A stretch of DNA of 8,051 nt from Acidobacteriaceae bacterium (GTDB lineage Bacteria; Acidobacteriota; Terriglobia; Terriglobales; SbA1): contig JAFAGX010000295.1 in the NCBI GenBank assembly GCA_019237515.1, forward strand, positions 1 to 8,051. Direction: 5' to 3'. Shown one piece after another: positions 5,548 to 8,051 of this stretch. The notes below the pieces were generated by a model, which worked only from the letters and a program-made list of their open reading frames with translations, made no database searches and was not told where the DNA came from. Positions within the stretch are counted from its first letter, which is position 1; every line of letters starts with the position of its first letter. Made by a program: the position numbers and the translations under genes.

Positions 5548-8051
5548 ATGAAAAGAACAGCCGCCCCCGGGCAGAAGTTCATTCTCTCGGTGCTGCTGAG
5601 AATATTCTTCCTCGTCGGTTTTGCGTCCGTCCCTGCTTCTAGCCAGAATTCACAAGGGACGATTCTCGGGCATGTGCAGGATCCTTCTCACGCCGCAATC
5701 GCTGCGGCGAACATAACAGCGACGAACCTCAACACCAGCGTAACCGAGCACTTCATTACCAACACTGGCGGCGACTACGTATTCGTCAACCTAGCTCCAG
5801 GTACATACCAGGTGAAGGTTGAGCGTGATGGTTTTAAAACGGAGGTCAGCGGGAACCTGATTCTCGAAGTGGATCAGAATCTCCGGCAGGACTTCACCCT
5901 GCAGGTCGGCACCATCACCGAAACGGTGATAGTGGTGGCAGACGCTCAAATGGTGCAGGCGGACAACACCACCACCGGCAATGTGTTGGATCAGAAGGCA
6001 ATTGACGAACTGCCTTCGAGCGGCCGTGATTTCAATAATCTTCTGGGCTTGGTCGCTGGCGCCGGAAATGTCACGGGTGGTTCGCAACTCTACTGGGCAA
6101 ACCATGGCCTGAACAATTCCTTCACAGAAGTCAGCCTGAACGGCGAACGTCCGGAGTCAATCAATTTTATGGTGGATGGCGTTGTTGACACCGACAACTT
6201 CTTCGCCACTTCCTCAGGCATCCCTTCAGAGTTCTCCATTCAGGAATTGAAAGTGCAAACCGGCCTTTACTCCGCCGAGTATGGACAAGGCGCCGGCCAG
6301 GTCAATTTGGCTATCAAGTCCGGCACGAACCAGTTGCACGGGCAGGCGTACGAGTACATCCAGAATGACGCGTTCAATCCCAAAAGTCCGCTGCAGGGGT
6401 ATCAGCATGCCTATCTGGGGGCTCCTGTGCCGAAGGTGGCGCCATTCAAGCAGAACCAGTTTGGCGGCACGGTCGGCGGACCATTCAGAATCCCTGCACT
6501 CTACGACGGACGAAACAAGACGTTCTGGTTCTTCGCCTATGATGGCGGGCGGCAACACACGTCCCCGACAGAAAATCCGATACAAGTTCCGACTGCCAAA
6601 GAGCGGTCTGGCGATTTTTCTGACTGGCCTTGGGCGCTCTATGACCCGACCACAACGGTTTGCACTCCAACTTGCGATGCAACGACGCGGAAACCCTATA
6701 CTGGCAACCGAATCCCGTCCGGCGAAATCAACGCCATGGGACAGAAACTCGCGAATCTCTATCCCTTGCCCAACATCAACTGCACAATGCCGTGCAATAA
6801 CTATCTGGCGCAGGTCCTCGATACCATCACGACCGACAACGAGACCTTCCGCGTGGACGAGAATCTAGGCGACAAAGACCGGCTTTACTTCACCGGGAAT
6901 ATACGAAGAGACATCGAACCGCATCCTCGATTGCTGTTTTACAACGGGTCCAAGAACTTGAGCCGAGCGCAGCTTTTCGGCCTGAACTGGGAACGCGCCT
7001 TCAACTCCACCACGATCAATACCCTGCGCATCGGTTACAACCATTTATTTTTCGCCACCGATGCCATCACGGCGTTCGGGGAAAACCTTCAGGCGAATCT
7101 CGGATTTGCCAATGCTCCTGCAACACCCGCATTGTACGGTCTGCCGAACATCAGTCCTGGCCAGAACTATCCTCACCTCGGCAATGGCAACAATGGAACT
7201 AACACTAAAAGCGGAACCTACCAGCTGATCGAAAACCTGAAACTGATTCGCGGCAAACATGCTGTTACTTTTGGCGTAGATATTCGCCGCCTGCGGCAAT
7301 TCGAAGAGGACAATTTCCTGGGCACTGGAACCATTAATTTCAATGGTCAATACACGGCGAACTGCAACCGCGGAGACTCGGGTTGCAACATCGGATCTGG
7401 TTCCGCTCTCGGGCCCGGACTCGGCAATTCAATCGCCGACCTGCTGTTGAGCGATCCCAGCAATCTTTCCGGGCCATACCCGCTCGGCGTGGATTATCTG
7501 CACACCTTCGCCACCAATTGGAACTTCTTCGCGCAGGATGACATTCGTGTCACCCCCCGCCTGACTATGGATTTGGGTCTGCGTTACGAACTGCCACCTG
7601 CCTTTCACAGCATCAACAACAGCGGTTGGGGATTTGATCCAGCTAACGGAGGAAGCCTCGACTGGGTGAACAAGAGCTTCGTGCAAGGCGTTTACGCCAC
7701 CGCGGCTGCCCAGAACCCGCCGGTCAAGTTGAATCCGGCTTTCCTTAACTGCTGCATCACGAACACTCTTGGGCCGCGTGACAAGAAGGATTTTGCTCCG
7801 CGCATTGGTCTTTCATGGCGGCCGTTCCCAACGGACCGTTTCGTGGTACGCGCGGGCTACGGAATTTTCTACGAAACTTACATGCGTTACTACGACCAGG
7901 TGCAGAACTATGACGACAACAGTCTGCAGACGACGCTGCCGGCGAGCTATCCCACGGGAGGTGAGGTTGGCAATGAGCGACAGGCGCTAGGCCCGCGCCT
8001 TGACCAGTTGTGGTCGCCACCTATTCATGGCTTGGGGGGCACGGTGGGAAG
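5548..8051 (+). CDS. Oar-like TonB-dependent receptor with N-terminal carboxypeptidase-regulatory-like domain (3' truncated by window)
   Basis: The frame is open for 834 codons from ATG 5548 to the window edge without a stop or frameshift; family members are commonly over 1000 residues, so the C-terminal barrel strands are missing. A signal peptide (1-32, cleavage near ASS|QN) is followed by a CarboxypepD_reg-type Ig-like domain (about 36-120; G-T-I-L-G-x-V-x-D and D-Y-x-F-x-N-L-x-P-G-x-Y). A plug-like region (about 140-265) contains INFMVDGVVDTD and the stretch YSAEYGQGAGQVNLAIKSGT. The remainder shows outer-membrane barrel features such as DKDRLYFTGNI, FAQDDIRVTPRLTMDLGLRY and DFAPRIGLSWRPF. 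Such proteins sit in the outer membrane and are thought to import large substrates using TonB energy. I saw no convincing TonB box. Eight cysteines fall in four close pairs. The start has GGAGG four bases upstream. The gene is divergent from the sensor kinase, which suggests control by that system. The substrate cannot be read from the sequence. Confidence 0.9.
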   Translation, partial: MKRTAAPGQKFILSVLLRIFFLVGFASVPASSQNSQGTILGHVQDPSHAAIAAANITATNLNTSVTEHFITNTGGDYVFVNLAPGTYQVKVERDGFKTEVSGNLILEVDQNLRQDFTLQVGTITETVIVVADAQMVQADNTTTGNVLDQKAIDELPSSGRDFNNLLGLVAGAGNVTGGSQLYWANHGLNNSFTEVSLNGERPESINFMVDGVVDTDNFFATSSGIPSEFSIQELKVQTGLYSAEYGQGAGQVNLAIKSGTNQLHGQAYEYIQNDAFNPKSPLQGYQHAYLGAPVPKVAPFKQNQFGGTVGGPFRIPALYDGRNKTFWFFAYDGGRQHTSPTENPIQVPTAKERSGDFSDWPWALYDPTTTVCTPTCDATTRKPYTGNRIPSGEINAMGQKLANLYPLPNINCTMPCNNYLAQVLDTITTDNETFRVDENLGDKDRLYFTGNIRRDIEPHPRLLFYNGSKNLSRAQLFGLNWERAFNSTTINTLRIGYNHLFFATDAITAFGENLQANLGFANAPATPALYGLPNISPGQNYPHLGNGNNGTNTKSGTYQLIENLKLIRGKHAVTFGVDIRRLRQFEEDNFLGTGTINFNGQYTANCNRGDSGCNIGSGSALGPGLGNSIADLLLSDPSNLSGPYPLGVDYLHTFATNWNFFAQDDIRVTPRLTMDLGLRYELPPAFHSINNSGWGFDPANGGSLDWVNKSFVQGVYATAAAQNPPVKLNPAFLNCCITNTLGPRDKKDFAPRIGLSWRPFPTDRFVVRAGYGIFYETYMRYYDQVQNYDDNSLQTTLPASYPTGGEVGNERQALGPRLDQLWSPPIHGLGGTVG

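Noticed and set aside
6281..6868. Plus-strand open frame of 195 codons inside the receptor gene
   Set aside because: It is an out-of-frame shadow of the receptor coding sequence; its product is Arg/Ser/Pro-rich without domain features.

Overview
The window looks like chromosomal DNA from an Acidobacteriota bacterium (Terriglobia/Koribacter/Solibacter type). This is an inference. It rests on an Oar-like outer-membrane receptor with an N-terminal carboxypeptidase-regulatory-like domain, and on a very large propeller-type sensor kinase paired with a NarL-type regulator; both are typical of that phylum. I saw no insertion sequence, CRISPR array, phage gene or integrase.

Layout, left to right. 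Positions 1-30 are the 3' end of a plus-strand tRNA, most likely tRNA-Pro. Positions 31-181 hold nothing I can name. Three minus-strand genes follow: a sigma-54 activator with no sensory domain (182-1246), a NarL/FixJ response regulator (1448-2080) and a two-propeller histidine kinase (2073-5279). They are transcribed in the order kinase, regulator, activator. Kinase and regulator overlap by 8 bases. A 201-base gap with a stem-loop, an 18-bp dyad and a possible promoter separates the regulator from the activator. A 268-base divergent intergenic region (5280-5547) holds two tandem CRP-family-like palindromes and a plus-strand promoter. Downstream of it a TonB-dependent-receptor-like gene (5548 onward) runs off the right edge after 834 codons.

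How the parts may work together. The kinase has a predicted periplasmic domain of 14 propeller repeats (two seven-bladed propellers) plus a Y_Y_Y domain. That is the sensor layout of the hybrid two-component systems that control glycan-uptake loci in Bacteroidota. Here the output is a separate NarL-type regulator rather than a fused AraC domain, and the adjacent divergent gene is an outer-membrane receptor. I infer that the kinase senses a periplasmic ligand, possibly a saccharide or peptide, and that the locus controls uptake through the receptor. The tandem palindromes suggest a second input from a CRP/FNR-family protein. The activator's role is open: it could act on a distant sigma-54 promoter, as no such promoter is visible here.

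The most interesting points are the tandem CRP-like sites 22 bp apart near the class I position, the split kinase/regulator arrangement beside a receptor, and the sensorless activator with a dyad upstream of its gene.
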